From assembly GCA_045226015.1 (NCBI GenBank), contig JBGVBY010000018.1, forward strand, positions 1-33,935: a DNA stretch of 33,935 bases. The letters are read 5' to 3'. Position 1 is the stretch's first letter, and the number at the start of each line of letters is the position of its first letter. The DNA comes from UBA2450 sp045226015 (GTDB lineage Bacteria; Bacillota_I; Bacilli_A; RFN20; CAG-826). Shown here one piece after another: positions 22,796 to 32,047 of the stretch. The notes beneath the pieces were generated by a model that worked only from the letters and a program-made list of their open reading frames with translations, was not told the origin of the DNA and made no database searches. A program made the translations under genes and the position numbers.

Positions 22796-23894
22796 TACCG
22801 CTCCAGTTCGTGAATTTCACCCTAATGAATTAAGCGAAGGAACGAAAAAATCAATGAAAGAACGTATCATCTCTGCAGTAGTGATGATTGTTTTAGTTGT
22901 TCCTGCCCTTATTTTAGGTGACTGGATTTATATGGCGATTATGACTGTTGTTATCGCCTTTGCCTGTTATGAAATCTTAGGATGCGCTGGAAAAAGAACA
23001 GTGCTTCTATACATCATCTATTTTATATTCGTTGCTCTTATCGCCTATTGGCCGATATTCCAAGGGCTTTTAAAACAGGGTTCCGACTTTTCTAAACCCG
23101 ATCCTTATTTTGCTTCGATCCACTTACCAATATTAATTATTGTTGTTGGTTCATTCTTACTATTATGGCTTACCGTTGTTTATAAGGATTTCTCAGTAGT
23201 TGATGGTTCTTTCTTAGCGTTAATGGCGATTCTTATTGGACTTGGTTTCCAAGCTTTATTCTTCTTAAGATATTATCCAATTAGCATTATTAGTTCTGCG
23301 GTCACTACAGACGCAATGCATTTTGCGGTTGAGAACACTTTAAAACCATCATTATTCTTGCTCTTTGTAATTGCTTCAACAATTCTTACAGACACAGGTG
23401 CGTATTTCGTTGGAGTGTTCTTTGGAAAGCATAAGATGAATGAAAGAATTTCTCCAAAGAAAACTTGGGAAGGATTCTGGGGAGGAATTATCATCTCCTT
23501 CATCTTAACTTCTATCATTGGCATTGCTTTTGCGTTTACTGATAATCCAGTACTTCCAAAGGCCGAAGGAACTTATATTAATCCTGCAAATCCTGATGAA
23601 CGATTAGCGCTTTTAAACGTTTCTGTTTTTGATAAAGAACACTGGTATTACATACTTGTTATTTCAGCGATTATTCCTTTCTTCGCTACTCTTGGTGACT
23701 TTGCTTTCTCCTCAATTAAGAGATATTGGGGCATTAAAGACTATGGCAAACTCATTCCAGGACACGGAGGAGTTCTTGATAGATTAGACTCTATCTTCTT
23801 TACTGCGATTGTAACTGCAATTTTCGTTTATATGGTGAACACAGTTATGACGCGAGACATTATGTGGAAAGAGATTGCTAGTATTTTGGTATAG
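22779..23894 (+). CDS. cdsA: Phosphatidate cytidylyltransferase
   Basis: A 371-residue integral membrane enzyme making CDP-diacylglycerol from phosphatidate and CTP. It has multiple hydrophobic segments. The family signature lies at the C-terminus: GDFAFSSIKRYWGIKDYGK, then IPGHGGVLDRLDS; SPKKTWEGFWGGI is upstream. It is about 100 residues longer than the usual 260-280. The extra length is a ~30-residue polar N-terminus and loops near KQGSDFSKPDPYFASIHL and PANPDERLALLN. The ribosome binding site AGGAGG is 13 nt upstream, inside uppS. Confidence 0.93.
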   Translation: MKKKDNTAPVREFHPNELSEGTKKSMKERIISAVVMIVLVVPALILGDWIYMAIMTVVIAFACYEILGCAGKRTVLLYIIYFIFVALIAYWPIFQGLLKQGSDFSKPDPYFASIHLPILIIVVGSFLLLWLTVVYKDFSVVDGSFLALMAILIGLGFQALFFLRYYPISIISSAVTTDAMHFAVENTLKPSLFLLFVIASTILTDTGAYFVGVFFGKHKMNERISPKKTWEGFWGGIIISFILTSIIGIAFAFTDNPVLPKAEGTYINPANPDERLALLNVSVFDKEHWYYILVISAIIPFFATLGDFAFSSIKRYWGIKDYGKLIPGHGGVLDRLDSIFFTAIVTAIFVYMVNTVMTRDIMWKEIASILV

Positions 23895-23896
23895 CT

Positions 23897-25066
23897 ATGA
23901 AGAAAATACTTCTTTTTGGTGCGTCAGGATCAATCGGAACTCAAACGATTGATGTTATAAACAAAAATCCGCAAGACTTTGTTCTTACTGGTTTTTCTGT
24001 TGGAAAACGCACAAGATGTATTTCCTATATTCTTAAAAAACACCCTAGTGTGACCCACGTTTATATGCTTAGTGACTCAAAAAGAAAAGAGTACTCTAAG
24101 AAATATCCAAATGTAACTTTTATATCTAGTAAAACTAATAATCTAACTGACTTAGTTGATTTAGTGGATTTTGATATGGGGGTTAACGCTTTAGTTGGTT
24201 TTAGTGGACTTCTTCCATCTATTAAGGTACTTGAAGCTAATAAGAAACTCGCTCTTGCTAATAAAGAATCATTAGTAGTGGCGGGAGAACTTATTAATAA
24301 TCTCTTAGAACAAGGTAAAGGCGAACTTTACCCTATCGATAGTGAGCATTCCGCTTTATGGAAATGTCTCAAAGTTGATTCAACTAATGTTAAAAAGATG
24401 ATGCTTACCGCAAGTGGAGGAGCGTTTAGAAAACTTAGTAGGGACGAAATAGTAAATGTTAAGGCTAGTGATGCGCTTAAGCATCCTACTTGGATAATGG
24501 GTCCTAAGATTACTATCGACTGTGCCACTATGATTAATAAGTGCTTTGAAATCATTGAAGCGGGTATCTTATACGACTATCCATATTCAAAAATTGGAGT
24601 CACACTTCACGATGAATCATATCTACATTCTTACCTTACATATAACGATGGACTTATGAGAGGAGAAATCTCTAAACCAGATATGAGAAACCCAATCAAA
24701 TTCGCTTTATATGAAGGAAGTATTCCGTTTAACACTCAAACGTTTAATTCCTTAGACGATTTAAAGGGATTACATTTCCATGAATTTAACCCTAATCGTT
24801 ATCCTTTAGTGGGACTTTCAGAAATAGTTCTCACCAAAAAAGGAACTTATGGATGCGTCTTAAATAGAAGTAATGAAGAAGCTGTTAAAGCTTATTTAAA
24901 TGATGAAATCTCGTTCTTAAACATTGAGGATATTGTCTTTAAATGTATGAAAGAACATAAAAATATCGTTCATCCATCTTTAGATGATTTAATCAAAGTG
25001 GATAACGAAATATATATCAAGTCTCATCGACTAATTGATGAATATAAGAAAGGAGTAAGAAAATAA
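23897..25066 (+). CDS. dxr: 1-deoxy-D-xylulose 5-phosphate reductoisomerase
   Basis: A 389-residue NADPH-dependent enzyme committing DXP to the MEP isoprenoid pathway, which supplies the substrate for UppS. The NADPH fold begins LFGASGSIGTQTIDVI. NKESLVVAGELI and PIDSEHSALWKCL hold the metal and substrate ligands. ASGGAFRK, KHPTWIMGPKITIDCATM and MINKCFEIIEA follow. Length is typical (380-400). It starts 2 nt after cdsA without an evident ribosome binding site and overlaps rseP by 1 nt. Confidence 0.96.
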   Translation: MKKILLFGASGSIGTQTIDVINKNPQDFVLTGFSVGKRTRCISYILKKHPSVTHVYMLSDSKRKEYSKKYPNVTFISSKTNNLTDLVDLVDFDMGVNALVGFSGLLPSIKVLEANKKLALANKESLVVAGELINNLLEQGKGELYPIDSEHSALWKCLKVDSTNVKKMMLTASGGAFRKLSRDEIVNVKASDALKHPTWIMGPKITIDCATMINKCFEIIEAGILYDYPYSKIGVTLHDESYLHSYLTYNDGLMRGEISKPDMRNPIKFALYEGSIPFNTQTFNSLDDLKGLHFHEFNPNRYPLVGLSEIVLTKKGTYGCVLNRSNEEAVKAYLNDEISFLNIEDIVFKCMKEHKNIVHPSLDDLIKVDNEIYIKSHRLIDEYKKGVRK

Positions 25067-26682
25067 TGACCATTGTTTATATCTTATTATTCCTCCTCAT
25101 GCTTTCTTTATTAGTCATGGTGCATGAAGCAGGCCACTTAGCGACTGCAAAAATCTTTAAAGTATATTGTTTTGAATACGCGATTGGCTTTGGACCTAAA
25201 ATCTTTTCAAAAAAAAGAAAGAAAGGTGAAACCTATTTCTCTATTAGAGCGATCCCTTTTGGAGGATTTGTCTCAATGTATGGAGAAAGCGAGACTGTTC
25301 CTGAAGGACTAGAGGTTGATCCATCTAGATCATTACTCGCAATTAGTAAATGGAAACGAGCGATTATTATGTTCGCTGGGGTTTTCATGAACTTTATTCT
25401 CGCTCTTGTCATCTTCTTTATTTTTGAAATTGGATTCCATTATTACGTAGGTAGATACGGACACGTCACTATTGTTCCTGGCTCTTTAGCATATCAAGCA
25501 GGACTTAAAGATAATGATAGTGTTTATGCGATGACATTATCTACGGATAAAGGCCGACTTATTTTCTACGATGATAGTGCGTCCATCTCATTTAGTGATA
25601 GTCACACTGAAGAGGCATATGTTGGATTTAATTACAGCACCTTAACTATTAAAGATACTTCTTTACTCAATCATTCAGTTATATATTCTAAATCCACCTT
25701 TGGTGAACTTAATTATGGGGACTATCCTCAAATCGATTATGCGGAGATATCCGCTAATACATATGATGATGAAGTTTATGAAAGAAGAGAATTCACCGCC
25801 TTCTTACGTTCTAAGAGTTATAAAGTCATTGAACCATTCTTATGTGAAATCACTTTAGTGCTCACTGAAAATTGTAATGATCAAGATCAAGCAAAAGCGG
25901 TTTTAGCAACCTTTAATATCGATTTAAATGGTTATACATCTAAAAACTATGATCACGTTTTCTATAAGTTAAAAACCGTTCCTATCAATAGTGAAATTAC
26001 TGTTTCTGGAGATATTGATCTAATTACTAGAAATGGAACTTCTTATAAGAACTTTGTGGTTGAATCCTATAAGATGTCTTATCCAGATTTAGTAAATGCT
26101 TCTCCATTTGCTCCTGGTAGTGGCGTTAAAACCATTTCCTTTAACGTTAATGTTTTAGATGACGCTCACCCAAATAAGAAAGGTGAGGCTAAAGCCTTAA
26201 CTGATGTTGACGCAGTATTTTATGATGGATATTACCATTTACATCCTGGTATTGGAATTAATATGCAAATCGATAAGCATAAGAATTCCTTTAAGTCTGC
26301 TGTTAAAAATACCTTCATTGATTTTGGAGATTCAAGTGTCGCTATTTATAAGGGTTTAGCGCATCTATTCACCACTAAAGACGGATGGAAAGATGTCGGA
26401 GGCATTATTGCTATTGGAGTGTCTACCACTCAAATGCTCCAGCAAAATGGATTTGGAATGTATCTATATTATTGGGGACTTATCTCCGTTAACTTAGGTA
26501 TTATCAATCTTCTTCCATTCCCAGGCTTAGATGGCTGGCACTTACTTGTGCTTGCTGTTGAAGGAATCTTTAGAAAAGAGATACCTTCTAAAGTTAAAAA
26601 TATTATTTCTGCTGTCGGAGTACTTTTACTCCTTGGCTTAATGGTCTTAATCGTCATTAAAGATGTCATCGGTCTATTTTAG
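25066..26682 (+). CDS. rseP: Site-2 membrane metalloprotease RseP/RasP
   Basis: A 538-residue intramembrane zinc protease that clips transmembrane substrates such as anti-sigma factors and signal peptide remnants. HEAGH lies at 20-24 in the first membrane segment. The second zinc motif is in NLLPFPGLDGWH near 481-492. The first PDZ-like element is IVPGSLAYQAGLKDNDSVYA. The protein is about 115 residues longer than Bacillus RasP. The excess lies in the extracytoplasmic region (about 130-410), which is rich in beta-type sequence and hard to align with a PDZ domain. The ribosome binding site AAGGAG lies in the end of dxr. Confidence 0.93.
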   Translation: MTIVYILLFLLMLSLLVMVHEAGHLATAKIFKVYCFEYAIGFGPKIFSKKRKKGETYFSIRAIPFGGFVSMYGESETVPEGLEVDPSRSLLAISKWKRAIIMFAGVFMNFILALVIFFIFEIGFHYYVGRYGHVTIVPGSLAYQAGLKDNDSVYAMTLSTDKGRLIFYDDSASISFSDSHTEEAYVGFNYSTLTIKDTSLLNHSVIYSKSTFGELNYGDYPQIDYAEISANTYDDEVYERREFTAFLRSKSYKVIEPFLCEITLVLTENCNDQDQAKAVLATFNIDLNGYTSKNYDHVFYKLKTVPINSEITVSGDIDLITRNGTSYKNFVVESYKMSYPDLVNASPFAPGSGVKTISFNVNVLDDAHPNKKGEAKALTDVDAVFYDGYYHLHPGIGINMQIDKHKNSFKSAVKNTFIDFGDSSVAIYKGLAHLFTTKDGWKDVGGIIAIGVSTTQMLQQNGFGMYLYYWGLISVNLGIINLLPFPGLDGWHLLVLAVEGIFRKEIPSKVKNIISAVGVLLLLGLMVLIVIKDVIGLF

Positions 26683-26692
26683 GTAAACGAAC

Positions 26693-29600
26693 ATGAAAGA
26701 AAAGATGCGAAGCTTTTTGAATCATTTACACATCGAGAATATCGATGATTTTGACCTTGATTTCGAAATGGTGGGACGTAATCGATTTAACTATCAACAA
26801 ATCGATATGATTATCGTCAAAGAAAAACCATGGGACTATGACTTACTTAGAGAGTTTATTGACGCTTTAGGAAGCGTTGATTATCCATATACATTAACTT
26901 TCTCTTACTTAAGTAAACCAACAAGTGAAGATGCTGCTAGATTGTTTAACGATTGGTATCGATATTTATATCGTGCGGAAAGTGATATTGAACTTATCCC
27001 TGAAGCAAACGAAATTATTCGTATCGAATACTTAGATGAATCATTTAAGAATAGAAATAAACAAATCATTGATGAATTTAAATCATTCTTATCTTTTATT
27101 TCCTATGACTTCATCGACATTGTTGAAGATGTTAAGCCAGTAGAAGTAGAAGAAGTTAAAGTCGATCAGAAGACGCTTAATAAGGCTAATAAAGCAGCGA
27201 TGAAAACCGCGGAAACTGATATTGAAGAAAATAAGGATGAACCAGAAATCACTGATCGAAACGATATCGCTGAGCTTGTTGAAAAAGAACAAACTGAGAA
27301 GAATCAACAAATTGAAGACGCCCTTCTTAAACAAATGAAGAAAAACCGCGAACTCATGCTTAAGGAAAAAGAAAGACAAAGACTTAACATGCGTGGTAAA
27401 TATTCATTTATCGATAAGATTGATGATATTACTGTAGAAAGTGACCACGTTGATTTTACTGGTAAGGTATATCACCTTGAAGTTAATGAAAGAGGAGAAA
27501 GAAAACGTCTAGTTTTTGGTATCGCTGATGAATATGGTGGAGCCATTAGCTGTAACATGTATCAAAACATGCAAGTTAATGATGAACTTGTAAGTGAATT
27601 ATTACATAGTAATGCTCGTATTAGAGGTGTAGCGTATATTGATGAATTTGATCATAATCTCAAGATTAAGTGCCACTATATAGATTTATTACCACCTGAT
27701 GAAGTTCTTCCTGATGCTACTAATGAAAAAAGAGTAGAACTTCATTTACATACAAATATGTCTACTCAAGATGGCATTTCCGAAATGGGTGAATATTGTG
27801 CGTACGCAAAAAAACTTGGACATACTGCGATTGCGATTACTGATCACGGCTGTGTACAAGGATTCCCAGATGCTCAAAAAGCTGGTAAGAAAAATGATAT
27901 TAAAGTCTTATATGGCTGTGAATTTTATATGGTGGAAGACCACCTCAAATATGTCGATAACCCAACAGATATCGAATTAAATAAAACTGATTATGTCGTA
28001 TTCGACTTTGAAACCACAGGTTTAAGTGCTAGATATAACAAGATTATCGAATTTGGTGCGGTTAAGATTTCTAAAGGCACAATTACTAATCGTGTTGATA
28101 TTTTAGTGAACCCAAAATGTCCAATTCCTAAAAAGATTTCTAAGATTACTAACATCACCGATGAAATGGTTAAAGACGCTCCTACGATTGAAGAGGCTTT
28201 ACCAAAAATTATGGAATTCATCGGAGATTCAGTATTAGTTACCCATAACGCATCCTTTGATATTGCCTTCTTAAACGAAGCACTTATTTCTTTAGGGCAA
28301 CCTCCAATTAAAAATGGAGTTGTTGATACTTTAACTATTTCTCAATATATCTTCCCTGAAGCAAGAAGACATAACTTAGGTTCTTTATGTCGTAACCTTG
28401 AAGTTGAATATGATGAAGAAAGCGCCCACCGTGCTGATTACGACGCCTTTGTCTTGGCGGAAGTTTGGCAGTCTTTGTTAGTGAAATTGACAAAAGATAA
28501 TCTACATTTAAAACATAAAGATCTAGCAAATTTACAGGCAAAAAAGGAATTAATTGCGCATTTACGTCCTAAACACGTTATTGCTTTAGCGAAGAATTTA
28601 GCAGGGCTTAAAGACTTATATCGTTTAGTGTCTATTTCAAATATTGATTACCTCGCTAAGGTGCCTTTACTCCCTAGAAGTGTACTTAATAAATATCGTG
28701 AGAACCTATTAATTGGTTCAGCGTGTTTTAACGGTGAAGTATACGATACTGCTAAATACTATAATGCATATAAACTTAAGAAAGTCATGTCTTTCTATGA
28801 CTATATTGAAGTTCAACCTCCAGAAAATTATTCATTCTTAGTGAACACTGGAGAAATTAATGAAGAAGATGTTAATAAATACATTATCGATATCATTGAG
28901 GCTAGTAAGGAAATCGGCAAACCAGTAGTCGCTACTGGAGATGTCCATTACTGCTTAAAAGAAGAAAAAGTCTTTAGAGATGTTTATATTTCCGCTCCTC
29001 AAGTAGGAAAATCTAATCACCCACTTAATCCGTATAGTAGAAAGGACTATCCTCCTTTTGAAAACCCAGATCAACATTATCGTTCTACAGAAGAGATGCT
29101 TGAATGTTTCTCTTTCTTACCTAAAGATCTCGCTTATGAAATCGTTGTGAAGAACACAAATATGATTGCGAATATGATTGATTCGCTTCTCCCTGTTCCT
29201 AACGATAAGTTATACACTCCTAAAATCGATAACTGTGAAAACATGCTTAAAGACATGTGTTTCTCTAGAGCAAAAGAATTATATGGAGACCCTTTACCAA
29301 CCTTTATTCAAGATCGTTTAGACGCTGAACTTAACGGTATTATTTCTAATGGATTCTCAGTTATTTATTATATTGCTCATTTGCTCGTTAAACGTTCTAA
29401 TGAAGATGGATATATTGTTGGTAGCCGTGGATCTGTCGGTTCCTCGTTTGTCGCCACTATGAGTGGAATTACTGAAGTTAATCCTCTTCCACCTCATTAT
29501 TTATGCCCACATTGTAAACATCTTGAATGGGGCAAAGAATCATATCCAGGAATTAGAAGTGGATTTGATTTACCTAGTAAGAAGTGCCCTATTTGTGGTA

Positions 29601-31165
29601 CTGAGATGGTTAGAGACGGTCAAGATATTCCTTTTGAAACATTCTTAGGATTCCACGCTGAAAAGGTTCCTGATATCGACCTTAACTTCCCTGGAGACTA
29701 CCAAGCGCGTGCTCACGAATATACAAAAGAGTTCCTAGGTAAAGATAACGTCTTTAGAGCAGGAACAATTGAAACTGTCGCTGAAAAAACAGCGTATGGT
29801 TTTGCTCGTGGTTATATTGAACGACTTTATCTCCAACAAGGAAAGAGTGAAGAAGAAGCCGCTGCTTTAGTTAATACTTATCCGAAAGCAAAACTAGAAT
29901 ATCTCGCTAGTGGATGCGTTGGAGTTAAAAGAACAACTGGTCAACACCCAGGAGGAATTGTTGTTATTCCTAGTGACCACGATGTCTATGACTTTACTCC
30001 AATTCAATGGCCTGCTGATGAAGCTGATAGTGCGTGGAAAACAACTCACTTCGACTTCCATTCTATTCACGATACTGTTTTAAAACTTGATATGCTTGGT
30101 CACGTTGACCCAGTTGCTTTAAAAATGATGTGTGATTTAACACATATCAATATCAAAGATATTCCAATGAACGATCCTGAAGTTTTATCACTTTTCTCTA
30201 AACCAGATTCCTTAAAACTTCATAGTAATTATATGAATGAAACAACAGGTGCTTTGGCAATTCCTGAATTTGGCACTGATTTCGTTAGAGGTATCTTAGA
30301 GAAAACTAGACCAACAACATTCTCTGATTTGGTTATTATTTCTGGCTTGTCTCATGGTACTAATGTTTGGAACGGAAACGCAGAAGATATCATTAATAAA
30401 AAGATTGCAACCTTACAAGAAGTTATCGGATGTCGTGATGATATTATGGTGTATTTAAGCGGTAAAGGCTTACCGTCTAACGTTGCCTTTGCCATTATGG
30501 AAGATGTCCGTAAAGGAAAAGGCTTAAAACCAGAATATGAAGAAGCAATGATTGCGCATAACGTTCCTTCTTATTACATCGATTCTTGTAAGAAGATTAA
30601 ATACATGTTCCCTAAAGGACACGCGGTGGCTTATGTTACTATGGCGATTCGTGTTGGATATTTCAAAGTCCATCATCCTTTAGAGTTCTATGCAACCTTC
30701 TTCTCTGTTAGATCTAAACAACACGACATTATTCCAATGATTAAGGGTGAAGAAGCGATTATTAATCGACTTGAGCAACTCAAGGTCAAAGAAAAAACTG
30801 TTGGGGAGAAACTCACCAATAAAGAAGAAGAACAATATAAGACCTTAACTATCGCGATTGAAATGGCGGAACGTGGTTATAAGATTTCTAACATTGATTT
30901 ATATCGTTCGGAGGCCACAAGATTTGTGGTGGATCACGAACATAATTGTTTAATTCCTCCATTTACCACGATTGATGGTTTAGGAGAAAACAACGCGATC
31001 TCTGTCATTGAAGAAAGAAATAAACGCCCATTCACTTCTAAAGAAGATTTACTTAGAAGAACAAAACTTACATCAACGAACGTTAATGATTTAGCGGCTA
31101 TGGGTGTTCTTGATGAATTAAGTGAAAGTGACCAATTATCACTATTTGATTTTGGAGGATTTTAA
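26693..31165 (+). CDS. polC: DNA polymerase III PolC-type alpha subunit
   Basis: A 1490-residue Gram-positive replicative polymerase, slightly longer than Bacillus PolC (1437). The order is: N-terminal domain, a K/E-rich linker (about 160-235), OB fold (about 240-335) and PHP domain with ELHLHTNMSTQDG near 350. The inserted 3'-5' exonuclease has VVFDFETTGLSARYNKIIEFG near 432, split here as VFDFETTGL and YNKIIEFG, and HRADYDAF. A Cys4 zinc module (CPHC near 937 and CPIC) precedes the catalytic region (VPDIDLNFPGDY near 992 and LKLDMLGHVDP). It sits 10 nt after rseP. proS, normally between them, is absent. A tRNA gene begins 2 nt after its stop. Confidence 0.98.
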   Translation: MKEKMRSFLNHLHIENIDDFDLDFEMVGRNRFNYQQIDMIIVKEKPWDYDLLREFIDALGSVDYPYTLTFSYLSKPTSEDAARLFNDWYRYLYRAESDIELIPEANEIIRIEYLDESFKNRNKQIIDEFKSFLSFISYDFIDIVEDVKPVEVEEVKVDQKTLNKANKAAMKTAETDIEENKDEPEITDRNDIAELVEKEQTEKNQQIEDALLKQMKKNRELMLKEKERQRLNMRGKYSFIDKIDDITVESDHVDFTGKVYHLEVNERGERKRLVFGIADEYGGAISCNMYQNMQVNDELVSELLHSNARIRGVAYIDEFDHNLKIKCHYIDLLPPDEVLPDATNEKRVELHLHTNMSTQDGISEMGEYCAYAKKLGHTAIAITDHGCVQGFPDAQKAGKKNDIKVLYGCEFYMVEDHLKYVDNPTDIELNKTDYVVFDFETTGLSARYNKIIEFGAVKISKGTITNRVDILVNPKCPIPKKISKITNITDEMVKDAPTIEEALPKIMEFIGDSVLVTHNASFDIAFLNEALISLGQPPIKNGVVDTLTISQYIFPEARRHNLGSLCRNLEVEYDEESAHRADYDAFVLAEVWQSLLVKLTKDNLHLKHKDLANLQAKKELIAHLRPKHVIALAKNLAGLKDLYRLVSISNIDYLAKVPLLPRSVLNKYRENLLIGSACFNGEVYDTAKYYNAYKLKKVMSFYDYIEVQPPENYSFLVNTGEINEEDVNKYIIDIIEASKEIGKPVVATGDVHYCLKEEKVFRDVYISAPQVGKSNHPLNPYSRKDYPPFENPDQHYRSTEEMLECFSFLPKDLAYEIVVKNTNMIANMIDSLLPVPNDKLYTPKIDNCENMLKDMCFSRAKELYGDPLPTFIQDRLDAELNGIISNGFSVIYYIAHLLVKRSNEDGYIVGSRGSVGSSFVATMSGITEVNPLPPHYLCPHCKHLEWGKESYPGIRSGFDLPSKKCPICGTEMVRDGQDIPFETFLGFHAEKVPDIDLNFPGDYQARAHEYTKEFLGKDNVFRAGTIETVAEKTAYGFARGYIERLYLQQGKSEEEAAALVNTYPKAKLEYLASGCVGVKRTTGQHPGGIVVIPSDHDVYDFTPIQWPADEADSAWKTTHFDFHSIHDTVLKLDMLGHVDPVALKMMCDLTHINIKDIPMNDPEVLSLFSKPDSLKLHSNYMNETTGALAIPEFGTDFVRGILEKTRPTTFSDLVIISGLSHGTNVWNGNAEDIINKKIATLQEVIGCRDDIMVYLSGKGLPSNVAFAIMEDVRKGKGLKPEYEEAMIAHNVPSYYIDSCKKIKYMFPKGHAVAYVTMAIRVGYFKVHHPLEFYATFFSVRSKQHDIIPMIKGEEAIINRLEQLKVKEKTVGEKLTNKEEEQYKTLTIAIEMAERGYKISNIDLYRSEATRFVVDHEHNCLIPPFTTIDGLGENNAISVIEERNKRPFTSKEDLLRRTKLTSTNVNDLAAMGVLDELSESDQLSLFDFGGF

Positions 31166-31167
31166 GT

Positions 31168-31244
31168 CGGGAAGTAGCGCAATTTGGTAGCGCACCAATT
31201 TCGGGTGTTGGGGGTTGCCAGTTCAAATCTGGTCTTCCCGACCA
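31168..31244 (+). tRNA. tRNA-Pro (anticodon CGG)
   Basis: 77 nt. Acceptor CGGGAAG pairs with CTTCCCG, then discriminator A and an encoded CCA. D-stem is GCGC/GCGC. Anticodon stem is CCAAT/GTTGG, with a TTCGGGT loop placing CGG at 31202-31204 and G at 37. T-stem is GCCAG/CTGGT with a TTCAAAT loop. It starts 2 nt after polC, with no separate promoter or terminator visible, so it is probably cut from a polC-acyltransferase transcript. Confidence 0.95.
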
Positions 31245-31253
31245 TTAAACTCT

Positions 31254-32039
31254 ATGAAGAAATTATTACTCGTTAATAAAGATGCCTTTGAAAAAAGAAT
31301 CCATGAGATTGATTTTTTTAGGGGCATTTTAATATTACTTGTAATATTTGACCACCTCATGTGGTTTATCAATTTTTATATTTGTAAGAATAACTCTCAG
31401 TTTTTGAATTGGTATTGGAGTAGTGATCTTCGCTATGTTGTGCGTCAGATTGTGTTGATGTTGTTTCTTTTTACTTGTGGTATTAGTTGCTTCCTTAGTA
31501 GGAACAACAAGAAACGTGGTGCGTTACTCTTTATTTTGTGTGCACTAATTACAATATCAACACACGTTATTCAACTTATGCCTATGTTCTCTAATCGTGT
31601 AATAGCGATTGATTTTAATATCCTAGGAGTTATTGCCTTATCCATCCTAACGTTCAGTATATTTGAAAATAGAAGCAGTAAGGATGTTTTATTAGTCACT
31701 GGTGGATTAATGCTTTTCTATTTCTTCATCCTTGTTAGTAAAAAGCTAACATATGATGGAGAATACAATGCATTTAGAAGTATTCTTTATTGTTCGTTTA
31801 ATCCAATTAAAGCAGGATATGTTGGAGACTATTTACCGTTATTCCCATATATTATCTTCCTTTTCTTTGGAGTTTTATTTGCGAGAATATTTTATTTAGA
31901 TAAAAAGTCTATAATAAAGAAGAAGGGGAATTGGGAAAAACCAATTTGCTTTCTTGGTAGACATACACTATTAATCTATATCGCTCATGAAGTGATATTC
32001 ACTTTAGTGTTTATGATTATTGGTACATTTATTAAATAG
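31254..32039 (+). CDS. HGSNAT-type membrane acyltransferase (DUF1624-like)
   Basis: A 261-residue polytopic membrane protein with about seven hydrophobic segments. The N-terminal RIHEIDFFRGILILLVIFDH (15-34) matches the heparan-alpha-glucosaminide N-acetyltransferase catalytic family (PF07786-like). That family moves an acetyl group across the membrane from acetyl-CoA onto an amino sugar. GDYLPLFPYIIFLFFGVLFA and FLGRHTLLIYIAHE near the C-terminus also fit. ATG 31254 is used because the longer frame starting at 31215 would run through the tRNA. There is no Shine-Dalgarno, and the start is 9 nt after the tRNA CCA. It is followed 8 nt later by an acyl ligase, suggesting a joint role. The substrate is unknown. 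Confidence 0.8.
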   Translation: MKKLLLVNKDAFEKRIHEIDFFRGILILLVIFDHLMWFINFYICKNNSQFLNWYWSSDLRYVVRQIVLMLFLFTCGISCFLSRNNKKRGALLFILCALITISTHVIQLMPMFSNRVIAIDFNILGVIALSILTFSIFENRSSKDVLLVTGGLMLFYFFILVSKKLTYDGEYNAFRSILYCSFNPIKAGYVGDYLPLFPYIIFLFFGVLFARIFYLDKKSIIKKKGNWEKPICFLGRHTLLIYIAHEVIFTLVFMIIGTFIK

Positions 32040-32047
32040 GAGGATAG

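Noticed and set aside
31215..31253. Longer acyltransferase reading frame starting at 31215
   Set aside because: It would start inside the tRNA-Pro. The family-like sequence begins after ATG 31254.
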